Below, piece after piece: positions 1 to 7,872 of a stretch of 64,000 nt of DNA. A program made the position numbers and the translations under genes. Position 1 is the first letter of the stretch. The number at the start of each line of letters is the position of its first letter. The notes beneath the pieces are model-generated. The model was not told the DNA's origin and did not search any database. It saw nothing but the letters and a program-made list of their open reading frames with translations. Source of the DNA: CAVTSA01 sp963737225 (GTDB lineage: Bacteria; Chloroflexota; Dormibacteria; Dormibacterales; Dormibacteraceae); assembly GCA_963737225.1 (NCBI GenBank), contig CAVTSA010000004.1:620001-684000 (forward strand). The letters are read 5' to 3'.

Positions 1-537
1 CTCCAGGATCTTGCAGTGGCCGATCGCGACGTCGGCCATCCGCCGTGCCGTGGCCATGCGGTCGTCACGGTTGATCGCGTGCTCCTCGCGGAGCGACTTG
101 TGCACCTCTTCCGGCAGCGACCCCGCGTTGACGCCGATCCGGAACGGGATCCCGCGCTCCTTCGCCGCCTCCACCACCCGCACCACCTTCTCGCGGTCCG
201 GGAGGTTGCCGGGGTTGAGACGGAGACCGTCCACGCCGGCCTTGATCGCCATCAGCGCCAGCTCGTGGTTGTAGTGGATGTCGGCGATGATGGGCAGCGG
301 CGACTGCTTGACGATGTCGACCATCGCCTCCGCCGCCTGGTGATCGGGAACCGCCGGGCGTACGATCTCGCACCCCGCGTCCTTCAGGGCGTAGATCTGC
401 TCGACGGTCGCCTTCACATCCCGGGTGTCGGTCTTGGTCATCGTCTGCACGGCGATCGGCGCCGCGCCCCCGACGACCACGTCGCCGACGCGTACCGGGA
501 TCGACCGCCGCCGGGCGGGTTGAAGAGTCTCCTGCAT
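1..537 (-). CDS. ispG: IspG/GcpE, partial (3' end beyond window)
   Basis: 4-hydroxy-3-methylbut-2-en-1-yl diphosphate synthase, the [4Fe-4S] enzyme of the MEP isoprenoid pathway. The 179 codons present open with an ATG at 537 and run off the left edge without a stop. The N-terminal TIM-barrel shows the family landmarks QTMTKTDTRDV, GCEIVRPAVPD, IIADIHYN and GLRLNPGN. The iron-sulfur cysteines of the C-terminal domain lie outside the window. It is the last minus-strand gene of the rseP-dxr-cdsA-uppS block, so two MEP enzymes (dxr, ispG) and the polyprenyl synthase uppS are neighbours. Identification is from sequence motifs and is firm; only the length is unknown. Confidence 0.93.
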   Translation of the reverse strand, partial: MQETLQPARRRSIPVRVGDVVVGGAAPIAVQTMTKTDTRDVKATVEQIYALKDAGCEIVRPAVPDHQAAEAMVDIVKQSPLPIIADIHYNHELALMAIKAGVDGLRLNPGNLPDREKVVRVVEAAKERGIPFRIGVNAGSLPEEVHKSLREEHAINRDDRMATARRMADVAIGHCKILE

Positions 538-682
538 CAGCTACCTCAAACTACCGCCGCGAAGCTCTCAGGATCGGGCTCACGGGGATCCTGGAAACGC
601 TCACGTCACCTGACCTGCGAAAACGCACCGGGAACGGTCCCGCACGTCGAAGCTCCCGCATCTCACCTGAGCTGCGGGAACG
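538..682. other. ispG-rseP spacer with three small hairpins
   Basis: Three inverted repeats are packed here: a 7-bp stem at 569-593, a 5-bp stem at 629-642 and a 7-bp stem at 654-679 that overlaps the rseP stop codon. A near-duplicate 20-mer (606-625 and 663-682) links the spacer with the rseP 3' end. No T-tract follows, so these are not clear intrinsic terminators. They may be processing or attenuation structures. Confidence 0.35.
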
Positions 683-1745
683 AACCCGAGACGATTCTCT
701 GTACGTCGAACAGCGCCACCAGCAGCACCAGGGCCAGCACCGCGATGAACCCGGCACGCTGCACGGCCGCCTCCCGGGCCGGATCGAACGCCTGACCCCG
801 GATCTTCTCCAGCAGCACGACCAGGATCCGGCCACCGTCGAGCGCGGGCACCGGGAGCAGGTTGAAGAGAGCCACCGACATGCTCAGCAGTGCGGCCAGC
901 GTGAGCCAGACCGAGAAGCCGTCGGCGGCCGCCTGATAGGCGACGTCACCCACGCCGACCGGCCCGGTGATGCCGTTGGGCCCGAGCAGCCCGCCCGGCA
1001 CCTTCCCCGTGACCACCATGGCGATGCTGCTCACGATGGCCTGGGTGGCGGTCCAGGGGAACTCGACCCCGGTCCGGATCGCGTCCAGAGGCGTCACCAC
1101 CCCTTCCTCGCTGATCCCGATCAGGTACGCCTGGTCTGCCTTCTCGTACTGCGGTCGGACGCTGGTCTGGAACGCGGTGCCATCGGGACGGACCACCTCC
1201 AGCATCAGCGGCCGCGTGGGGTTCTTCTGCTCCAGGTCGCGGATCTCGGTTCCGCTCTGGATCGGCTTGCCGTTCACGGTCCGGATCGAGTCGCCGGGAT
1301 GCAGTCCCGCCTGCGCGGCCGGGGACCCCACCGTCACGCTCGCCACCAGCCCGGGGTCCGAGTTGAGCTGCGTGAACCCGATGCAGGTCACCACCAGCAT
1401 GGCGACCAGCACGTTCGCGGCCGGCCCCGCCAGGAGCGTCGCCAGGCGCGCCCAGGCGGGCCGGGTCCCGAAGGCGCCGGGCGCGTCGTAGTCACCCGGC
1501 TCCTGTCCCGCCATGCGCACGTAGCCCCCGATCGGGAGCATGCGCAGCGTGTACTCGGTGCCGCCCCGTTTGGTCTGGAGCACCTTGGGTCCAAACCCGA
1601 CGGAGAACTCGTAGACGCGGATCTTGACCAGCTGAGCGACCGTCATGTGGCCGAACTCGTGAGGGGCGATCAGGATCAGGAACATCCCGCCGATCGCGAC
1701 GATGCCGAGCAGGACATGGCCGAGAAGTGGGATCAGAGCGTCCAT
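663..1745 (-). CDS. rseP: RseP-type site-2 intramembrane metalloprotease
   Basis: Site-2 protease (360 aa, usual family length) that cuts transmembrane substrates such as anti-sigma factors inside the membrane. The zinc motif HEFGH is at residues 29-33 in the first membrane helix and the second metal-ligand motif NLLPVPALDGG at 295-305. A PDZ domain occupies about residues 130-200 between them, and a final hydrophobic helix lies near the C-terminus. It follows dxr by 7 bp on the same strand, in the conserved order dxr-rseP-ispG. Its substrate cannot be told from this window; no anti-sigma gene is visible. Confidence 0.95.
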   Translation of the reverse strand: MDALIPLLGHVLLGIVAIGGMFLILIAPHEFGHMTVAQLVKIRVYEFSVGFGPKVLQTKRGGTEYTLRMLPIGGYVRMAGQEPGDYDAPGAFGTRPAWARLATLLAGPAANVLVAMLVVTCIGFTQLNSDPGLVASVTVGSPAAQAGLHPGDSIRTVNGKPIQSGTEIRDLEQKNPTRPLMLEVVRPDGTAFQTSVRPQYEKADQAYLIGISEEGVVTPLDAIRTGVEFPWTATQAIVSSIAMVVTGKVPGGLLGPNGITGPVGVGDVAYQAAADGFSVWLTLAALLSMSVALFNLLPVPALDGGRILVVLLEKIRGQAFDPAREAAVQRAGFIAVLALVLLVALFDVQRIVSGSFPQLR

Positions 1746-1752
1746 GCAGGGC

Positions 1753-2841
1753 TCAGCCTACCGACGTTCGCTCTATCTGCGCACGCGCGTGAGTACGCCC
1801 CCACTGGTCGGCCGCGAGGATCTCGTCGAGGGACCCGGCCGGTCCGCCCGGATAGGCATCGAGCGTCGACCGGGCCAGGGGCACGATCTCACGGAAGGCC
1901 AGCCGGCGGTCCAGGAAGGCCGTCACCGCCTCCTCGTTGGCGGCGTTGAGTACCGCCGGCCAGGGGGTCCCGCGTCTCACCGCTTCCCGCACCAGGCCCA
2001 CCGCGGGAAAGCGCCGGTCGTCCAGCGGGTAGAGCTCGAGCGGACCGGTGGCGCCGAAGTCGGTGGGCGTGATCACGCCGCGGAGGCGTTCGGGATAGCT
2101 CAGGGCAAGTGCGATCGGGGTGCGCATGTCCGGCCGTCCGACCTGCGCTTTGGCGGTGCCGTCGCAGAATTCGACGATGGAGTGGACGACCGACTGCGGG
2201 TTGATCAGCACCTGGACCCGCTCCATCGCGACGCCGAACAGGTGGTGGGCCTCCAGCACCTCGAGGGCCTTGTTCATCAGCGTCGCCGAGTCGACGGTGA
2301 CCTTGGGCCCCATCGACCACCTCGGGTGCGACAGCGCCTGCTCCACGGTCAGCGTCTGAGGATCCCAGTCCGGGTGCGCCCAGAGCGGCCCTCCGGAGGC
2401 GGTGACGGTGATGCGGGTGACGGCATCCGGCGCCTCCCCCCACAGGCACTGCCAGATCGCCGAGTGCTCGGAGTCGACCGGGCGCAGCCGGTCGCCGAGC
2501 GGCCCCGCCGCCCCCATCACGACCTCCCCGGCCATCACCAGGACCTCCTTGCTGGCCAGGGCCACGCGCTTGCCCGCCCGCAGGGCGTCGAGCGTCGGCT
2601 GCAGCGCGGCTGCTCCCGGGATCGCCATCACCACCAGGTCGACCCGGGGTGAGACCACCAGCTCGCGGAGGCGGGCGTCGAAGTCGCCGGCCGTGCTCTG
2701 CAGCATGACCGGGGCCGCGCGGCCGGGCGGGCGACGGCCGCTCACCAGGGCCTCCACCACGAAGCGGTCGGGGAAGCGATCCAGCACCTCCAGCGTCTGG
2801 GTGCCGATCGACCCGGTCGCGCCGAGGACGGCCACCCTCAT
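1753..2841 (-). CDS. dxr: 1-deoxy-D-xylulose 5-phosphate reductoisomerase
   Basis: First committed enzyme of the MEP pathway, converting DXP to MEP with NADPH and a divalent metal. The protein (362 aa) begins with the Rossmann motif VAVLGATGSIG, has the NADPH-domain stretch ALASKEVLVMAG and the metal and substrate motifs VDSEHSAIWQCL and TASGGPL. The open frame extends upstream to 2916, but that part is not family-like. ATG at 2841 places the Rossmann strand at the very N-terminus as in known Dxr; ATG at 2853 is the alternative. It lies between cdsA and rseP on the same strand. Confidence 0.95.
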   Translation of the reverse strand: MRVAVLGATGSIGTQTLEVLDRFPDRFVVEALVSGRRPPGRAAPVMLQSTAGDFDARLRELVVSPRVDLVVMAIPGAAALQPTLDALRAGKRVALASKEVLVMAGEVVMGAAGPLGDRLRPVDSEHSAIWQCLWGEAPDAVTRITVTASGGPLWAHPDWDPQTLTVEQALSHPRWSMGPKVTVDSATLMNKALEVLEAHHLFGVAMERVQVLINPQSVVHSIVEFCDGTAKAQVGRPDMRTPIALALSYPERLRGVITPTDFGATGPLELYPLDDRRFPAVGLVREAVRRGTPWPAVLNAANEEAVTAFLDRRLAFREIVPLARSTLDAYPGGPAGSLDEILAADQWGRTHARAQIERTSVG

Positions 2842-2958
2842 ACGCTCACCCATCGTCACCCACCACCCCAACCCGCGCTTCGCACGGAAGCGGCCTCCTT
2901 CGGACCGCGCCGGCACCCGTTCCGTGCGGGAGGGGGTGAGCTCCGGGCCGGGGGCGGC

Positions 2959-3813
2959 TCACAGCAGGTGGAAGGCCGACGCGTAGAGGTAGACCGCGAT
3001 CGGCGCGAAGAGGAGGGAGTCCATCCGGTCGAGCACCCCGCCGTGACCCGGGATCAGGTGCGAGGAGTCCTTGATCGCGGCCAGCCGCTTCAGCTGCGAC
3101 TCGACCAGGTCCCCGGCGACACCGGTCACTCCGGCCAGCACCCCCAGCACCAGGCCGTGCCACCAGGGAACCTGCAGCAGGAACATCGTCCCCAGAACCA
3201 TCACCGCGACCCCGATCACGAAGCCGCCGACGGCTCCCTCCCAGGTCTTCTTGGGGCTGATCTGGGGAAAGAACGGATGCCGTCCGAAACGCCGGCCGGC
3301 GAGCAGCGCCGCCGTGTCCTGCAGCATCAGGGCGGCCAGCGTGATCAGGACCCAGAACAGGCCACGGAAGCCGGAGGGCTGGGTGTACAGCAGCACGTAG
3401 TAGTTGAGCGGGATGCCGATGTAGACGGCTCCGGCGAGCCCCATCGCCCAGCGGCCGAGGCCCTGCGCCCTCCCCGGTAGGAACAGGAACACGGAAAGCC
3501 CGACCACCAGTGCCACCGCCAGGACCACCTCGACCGGCACCCAGCGCAGCTCGGTGCCGCTGAAGATGAAGTACAGCCCGAGCGGGAACAGCAGCCACAA
3601 GGGAGCGGTGGCCCGGAACCGCGCCGTGATCCCGCGGAACTCCCACAGGGCGAAGCCTCCGAAGAGGACCGCGATCGCGTAGAGGCCGGGCCGCCCCAGC
3701 GCGAGGAGGCCGAACGCGGCTGCGATCAGGACCGCGGCCGAGACGATGCGGACCAAGAGGCCCGAACGCGGAGATTCCACCTCCCTCATCCGCCGGGTCT
3801 CCTCGGCGCTCAC
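2959..3813 (-). CDS. cdsA: Phosphatidate cytidylyltransferase
   Basis: CDP-diacylglycerol synthase: CTP + phosphatidate to CDP-diacylglycerol, the entry to phospholipid head-group synthesis. It has 284 aa with about eight hydrophobic segments. The C-terminal signature is clear: GDLVESQLKR, then KDSSHLIPGHGGVLDRMDS. SPKKTWEG, typical of the cytoplasmic loop, is also present. It sits 22 bp downstream of uppS in the uppS-cdsA-dxr order. The N-terminus before the first helix is short and the ATG at 3813 is the only good start. Confidence 0.94.
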   Translation of the reverse strand: MSAEETRRMREVESPRSGLLVRIVSAAVLIAAAFGLLALGRPGLYAIAVLFGGFALWEFRGITARFRATAPLWLLFPLGLYFIFSGTELRWVPVEVVLAVALVVGLSVFLFLPGRAQGLGRWAMGLAGAVYIGIPLNYYVLLYTQPSGFRGLFWVLITLAALMLQDTAALLAGRRFGRHPFFPQISPKKTWEGAVGGFVIGVAVMVLGTMFLLQVPWWHGLVLGVLAGVTGVAGDLVESQLKRLAAIKDSSHLIPGHGGVLDRMDSLLFAPIAVYLYASAFHLL

Positions 3814-3835
3814 CGGCCCGCCGTCATCCCGGGGA

Positions 3836-4546
3836 TCACCCGGGGACCTCCACCGGCCGGCCGCCGAACCGGCGTGCGCGGGTTCCGTAGTCGGCGACGG
3901 CGCGGGCCAGATCCTCCTCGTCGAAGTCGGGCCACAGCGTGTCGGTGACGTGGATCTCGGCGTACGCGCCCTGCCAGAGGAGGAAGTTGGAGAGCCGCTG
4001 CTCGCCGGCGGTGCGGATGATGAGATCGGGGTCCGGGAGCCCCGGATGGTAGAGCCGCCGACGCAGCTCCGCTTCCGTCACCCGGTCCGGCTCCAGACCC
4101 TCCCGCAGCAGCTGCCGGACCGCGTCCACGATCTCCGCGCGACCGCCGTAGTTGAGGCAGACGTTGAGGACGCCGTTGTGGTTGCGGCCGGTCCGCCGCT
4201 CGGCATCCGCGATGCGCTCCTGGATGCCCGGCTGCAGCTCCGAGGTCCGGCCGCTGACGAGGATGCGGATGCCCCGCTCGTTGAGCTCGTCGAACTCGCG
4301 CTGGATCGCCTCGTTGAAGAGGCGCATGAGCGCCCGTACCTCGGCCGTCGGACGCGACCAGTTCTCGGTCGAGAAGGCATACACGCTGAGCACCTCGATG
4401 CCCAGGCCCTCGCAGGCGTACATCACCCGCTTCATCGCCCGCACGCCCGCACGGTGGCCGAACGAGTGGGGGCGGTTGCGCCGCCGTGCCCAGCGGCCGT
4501 TGCCGTCCATCACGATCGCGACATGGCGCGGGACGGCGTCAGCCAT
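3836..4546 (-). CDS. uppS: Undecaprenyl diphosphate synthase (cis-prenyltransferase)
   Basis: Makes the C55 polyprenyl carrier lipid of cell-wall synthesis from FPP and IPP. The 236-aa protein carries all cis-prenyltransferase blocks: VAIVMDGNGRWA with the catalytic Asp at residue 14, FGHRAG, YAFSTENWSRP, and near the end DLIIRTAGEQRLSNFLLWQ followed by YAEIHVTDTLWPDF. Length is normal. It stands between frr and cdsA, separated from frr by a 226-bp spacer holding repeat R1, so it may need its own promoter. Confidence 0.95.
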   Translation of the reverse strand: MADAVPRHVAIVMDGNGRWARRRNRPHSFGHRAGVRAMKRVMYACEGLGIEVLSVYAFSTENWSRPTAEVRALMRLFNEAIQREFDELNERGIRILVSGRTSELQPGIQERIADAERRTGRNHNGVLNVCLNYGGRAEIVDAVRQLLREGLEPDRVTEAELRRRLYHPGLPDPDLIIRTAGEQRLSNFLLWQGAYAEIHVTDTLWPDFDEEDLARAVADYGTRARRFGGRPVEVPG

Positions 4547-4628
4547 GGCGATCAGGCGCCTGCCGGGGGAAGTGAGGGCCCAGTGCTGTCCAGCACCAGG
4601 AGGATGCTGAGGATGATCACCGGATCTC

Positions 4629-4775
4629 GAACGCCCATGCGGCCCATCTGCGGCGTTGCCGCTTTACGGTGCTCAGTCACGAGTGACGGACGCGCTCCTT
4701 CCGCCCGCAGCGGCGCCTTGCATCTGAACCACCTGGACGCCCGATCTCTCGGCGCCCCTCCTCAACACCCTCCTA
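4629..4775 (-). repeat. R1 dispersed repeat, copy A (147 bp)
   Basis: This segment recurs, inverted, at 17480-17632. The copies share a 41-bp identical block (start GATCGGGCGTCCAGG) and a second long block (start CACCGTAAAGCGGC), with only small indels between. The copy begins at the frr stop codon, the TAG being the first bases of the repeat, and fills most of the frr-uppS spacer. No open reading frame or strong terminal inverted repeats are seen. It is an intergenic repeat of unknown mobility. Confidence 0.75.
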
Positions 4776-5342
4776 GACCTCCATCACCTCGGCCTCTTTC
4801 CGGTGTACCCGCTCGTCGACGCGACCGACCATCTCATCGGTCAGCTTCTGCAGGCCGTCGGAGATCTTGTGGCTCTCGTCGGCCGGCACCTCCCCCGCCT
4901 TCTCCGCGCGCTGCACGCGCTGGATCTCGTCGCGGCGCGCGTTGCGGATGGCCACCCGGCTCTCCTCCGCGCGCTGCTTCGCCAGGCGCACGTATTCGCG
5001 CCGCCGTTCCTCGGTCAGCTGCGGGATCGGCACCCGGACCAGCTGGCCGTCGTTGGACGGGTTGAGCCCCAGCCCCGCTTCGCGAATCGCCTTGTCGATC
5101 GTGCCTACGTAGGAGCGGTCGTACGGCTGCACCACCAGGAGCCGCGCCTCCGGGGTGCCGATCTGCGCCAGCTGGTTGAGCGGCGTCGGGGTCCCGTAGT
5201 AGCTGATCGGCAGGTGCTCGATGAGCGCCGGGTTGGCACGGCCGGTACGGATCGTGCTCAGCTCGTGCTCGAGATGGTCGAGTGCCTTCGTCATCTTCTC
5301 GCGGGCCTCGGCGAGGACCGAGGACTGGGTGATCTCGCTCAT
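4773..5342 (-). CDS. frr: Ribosome recycling factor
   Basis: Splits post-termination ribosomes with EF-G. The 189-aa protein is of normal length with the RRF landmarks: the N-terminal three-helix-bundle strand, RTGRANPALIEHL, YYGTPTPLNQLAQI and the C-terminal helix rich in Arg, Lys and Glu (LTEERRREYVRLAKQ). The frame stays open upstream to 5453, but ATG 5342 gives the proper N-terminus and overlaps the pyrH stop as ATGA, implying translational coupling. The stop codon is shared with the edge of repeat R1. Confidence 0.95.
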   Translation of the reverse strand: MSEITQSSVLAEAREKMTKALDHLEHELSTIRTGRANPALIEHLPISYYGTPTPLNQLAQIGTPEARLLVVQPYDRSYVGTIDKAIREAGLGLNPSNDGQLVRVPIPQLTEERRREYVRLAKQRAEESRVAIRNARRDEIQRVQRAEKAGEVPADESHKISDGLQKLTDEMVGRVDERVHRKEAEVMEV

Positions 5343-6067
5343 CCGGCCGCTCCGCCGATCAGGGTTCCGATCGCTTCGCCGCTGACGACCCTCACCATGT
5401 TGCCCTCCTTCAGGAGATCGAAGACGACGATCGGGATCTGATTCTCGCTGCACAGGGTGACCGCGGTCGAGTCCATCACTCCGAGCCCGCGCGTGAGCAC
5501 CTCGAGGTACTCGAGCCGGCCGATCTTCTCGGCGTCCGGGTTGCGCTCGGGGTCGGCGGTGTAGACACCGTCCACCCGCGTCGCCTTCATGACCACCTCA
5601 CACTCGAGCTCGGCCGCTCGCAGCGCCGCCGCGGTGTCGGTCGACATGAACGGGTTGCCGGTGCCGCCGGCAAGGATGACGATGCGCCCCTTCTCCAGGT
5701 GCCGCATGGCACGGCGGCGGATGAAGGGCTCGGCCACCTTCGGCATCTCGATCGCGGACATGGTGCGCGCCTCGAGACCGATCTGCTCCACCCCCTCCTG
5801 GAGGGCGAGCGCGTTGATCACGGTGGCCAGCATGCCCATGTAGTCGCCCGTGGAGCGGTCGAACCCGATCTCCGATCCTTCGGCGCCGCGGAAGATGTTG
5901 CCGCCACCGACGAGCAGGGCTACCGAGACGCCCAGCGCGTGGACGTCGTTCACCTCGCGAGCGATCCGCTGCACGACCGTCAGGTCGAGGCCGTACGCCC
6001 GGGCGCCCCCGAGCGCTTCGCCGCTCAGCTTGAGGAGGATGCGACGGTACTTCGGCTCGGAGGTCAT
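5339..6067 (-). CDS. pyrH: Uridylate kinase
   Basis: Bacterial hexameric UMP kinase of the amino-acid kinase fold, making UDP for RNA and cell-wall nucleotide sugars. Landmarks are ILLKLSGEALGG at the N-terminus, LVGGGNIFRG, the TGDYMGMLATVINALAL stretch and FMSTDTAAALRAAE. Two starts are possible: ATG 6067 (242 aa) or GTG 6079 (246 aa); I prefer the ATG because residues before it are not family-like. It lies 28 bp downstream of tsf and overlaps frr by 4 bp, the common tsf-pyrH-frr arrangement. Confidence 0.95.
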   Translation of the reverse strand: MTSEPKYRRILLKLSGEALGGARAYGLDLTVVQRIAREVNDVHALGVSVALLVGGGNIFRGAEGSEIGFDRSTGDYMGMLATVINALALQEGVEQIGLEARTMSAIEMPKVAEPFIRRRAMRHLEKGRIVILAGGTGNPFMSTDTAAALRAAELECEVVMKATRVDGVYTADPERNPDAEKIGRLEYLEVLTRGLGVMDSTAVTLCSENQIPIVVFDLLKEGNMVRVVSGEAIGTLIGGAAG

Positions 6068-6095
6068 GGCTGGCAACACGGGTGCGCGGTCCCGC

Positions 6096-6710
6096 TCACC
6101 CTTCTTTGATGCTAAACCGGGAGAACCGGCGAACGGTCACGTTCTCCTGCACCGTGGCCACGGTCTGGGCGATGAGGTCCCGGATCCTGGTCTTGGGCTC
6201 GCGGACCCACTCCTGCTCCAGGAGCACGTTGTCCTCGTAGAACTTCCGCTCCTGACCGTCGACGATCCGGTCCCAGGCCGCCTGCGGCCGCCCGTCCTGC
6301 TCCGCCTTGCGGCGATACAGCTCGCGCTCCTGCTCGAGCAGCCCGGTGGGGACGTCCTCCTTCCGGACCCATCGCGGATTGGCCGCCGCGATGTGCATCG
6401 CCAGCTCGCGCGCCAACCTCTTCATGTCGTCGCCCTTGGCGACGAAGTCGGTCTCGCAGTCGACCTCGACCAGCACCCCGATCTGCGGCGGGAAGTCGTC
6501 GCTGGTGCGGTGGAGGTAGGACTCGACGAGCCCGTTCGAGGTCTCCCGCCCGGCACGCTTGTCGGCCTTGGCGATCCCCCTCTCGCGGAGCAGGGCAGCA
6601 GCCTTGTCGAGGTCGCCGCCCGAGTCCTGGAGCGCCGTCCGGCAGTCCATCATGCCGGCGTTGGTGCGGTCGCGCAGCTGCTTCACCAGGGCAGCCGTGA
6701 TCTCTGCCAT
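6096..6710 (-). CDS. tsf: Elongation factor Ts (short form)
   Basis: Guanine nucleotide exchange factor for EF-Tu. At 204 aa this is the short form, with the N-terminal UBA-like domain (VKQLRDRTNAGMMDCRTAL) and one core domain (GVLVEVDCETDFVAKGDD), lacking most of the second core subdomain present in the roughly 280-aa proteins. The ATG at 6710 is preceded by GAGGAG at a spacing of about 9 nt. It is 72 bp downstream of rpsB in the usual rpsB-tsf pair. Confidence 0.95.
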   Translation of the reverse strand: MAEITAALVKQLRDRTNAGMMDCRTALQDSGGDLDKAAALLRERGIAKADKRAGRETSNGLVESYLHRTSDDFPPQIGVLVEVDCETDFVAKGDDMKRLARELAMHIAAANPRWVRKEDVPTGLLEQERELYRRKAEQDGRPQAAWDRIVDGQERKFYEDNVLLEQEWVREPKTRIRDLIAQTVATVQENVTVRRFSRFSIKEG

Positions 6711-6782
6711 CTCTGCAGTCTCCTCACTATCAGGTCGGGCGGCCCGGCGCCCGATGAGGGAGCCGGGCCGGGGCCGCCGCGC

Positions 6783-7634
6783 TTAGCGGCGGGCGGCCTC
6801 GTCGTTGGCGTCGCGGCCCAGGAAGTCCTCCTCGGTGACGCCCGGGAGGTAGTCCTCCTCGTCGTCCATGTACTCCTCCATGAGGTCGTACCGCGGAGTC
6901 TCCAGGAACTCACGCTCCTCCAGCTGCGGCAGCTGCTCGCCGCGCTCCAGCGCCTGCTGCCGGCCTTCCAGGCACGCGTCGGCGACCTTGGTCGTCAGCA
7001 GCTTGACAGCCCGGATCGCGTCGTCGTTTCCCGGGATCACGTGCTGGATCTGGTCCGGGTCGCAGTTGGTGTCGGTGATCGCGACGACCGGGATCTTGAG
7101 GCGATTCGCCTCGGTCACCGCGATGTGCTCCTTGCGCGGGTCGACGACGTAGACGGCGCCCGGCAGCCGGCGCATGTCGGCGATGCCGTCGAAGTGGTAC
7201 ATCAGCCGGTCGAGCTCGTCCTGGAGCTTCTTGGCCTCCTTCTTCGGAAGCTGCTCGAAGTATCCGGCGTCGCGGAGCTTGCGCAGCTCCTGCAGGCGCT
7301 CGATCCGCTTCTTGACGGTCTGGAAGTTGGTCAGCATGCCGCCCATCCAGCGGCGGTTGACGAAGAACATCCCCGAGCGCGCGGCCTCGGTCTGGATCGT
7401 CTCCTGCGCCTGCTTCTTGGTTCCCACGAACAGCACCGGGCGTCCGGTGGCCGCGACGTCCCTGACGAAGCCGAGCGCGTCGTCGAGCAGGCGGACGGTC
7501 TTCTGTAGATCGATGATGTGGATCCCGTTGCGCGCGGTGAAGATGTACGGGCGCATCCGGGGGTTCCAGCGGCTCGTCTGGTGTCCGAAGTGGACGCCCG
7601 CCTCGAGCAGCTGCTTCAGCGTTACCTGTGGCAT
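6783..7634 (-). CDS. rpsB: 30S ribosomal protein S2
   Basis: S2 binds the 30S head-body junction. The 283-aa sequence opens with LKQLLEAGVHFGHQTSRWNP and contains NGIHIIDLQKT, FVGTKKQAQE, NRRWMGGMLTNF and PVVAITDTNCDPD. It is about 40 residues longer than E. coli S2 because of an acidic C-terminal tail rich in Glu and Asp. An AGGAG ribosome binding site lies 9 nt before the ATG. The gene starts the rpsB-tsf-pyrH-frr block; its promoter should lie in the 238-bp spacer after topA. Confidence 0.96.
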   Translation of the reverse strand: MPQVTLKQLLEAGVHFGHQTSRWNPRMRPYIFTARNGIHIIDLQKTVRLLDDALGFVRDVAATGRPVLFVGTKKQAQETIQTEAARSGMFFVNRRWMGGMLTNFQTVKKRIERLQELRKLRDAGYFEQLPKKEAKKLQDELDRLMYHFDGIADMRRLPGAVYVVDPRKEHIAVTEANRLKIPVVAITDTNCDPDQIQHVIPGNDDAIRAVKLLTTKVADACLEGRQQALERGEQLPQLEEREFLETPRYDLMEEYMDDEEDYLPGVTEEDFLGRDANDEAARR

Positions 7635-7872
7635 GTGGTCGTTCTCCTGTTTGCCTCCGCCCGTGCTCGCTCCGCGAATGGGAGACAGGATGCAGCCCGG
7701 GCGTGCGTACTCAGCCCTCTGGGGGCCGGCACCGGGATTCTACCGCGCGGCGCGGCTTCGTAAACGCGGTCCCGCTCCTCGGGGTGCCCCGGCCGGGTCG
7801 TTCGTAGACAGACGCACCCTAAAACGTCGCCGATGAGGTGCTGTTGTCTACAAACGGCCTTCCGGGGGCGGG
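7635..7872. other. topA-rpsB spacer with imperfect inverted repeat
   Basis: This 238-bp spacer holds an inverted repeat at 7804-7851 with 15-nt arms matching at 12 positions (GTAGACAGACGCACC against GTAGACAACAGCACC in reverse complement). It lies 20 bp after the topA stop and about 170 bp before rpsB. Without a T-tract it is a poor terminator; it could be an operator or structured leader for the rpsB operon. No promoter hexamers stand out. Confidence 0.35.

Noticed and set aside
7804..7851. Intrinsic terminator after topA
   Set aside because: The stem is imperfect with an 18-nt loop and no T-tract follows in the topA direction.
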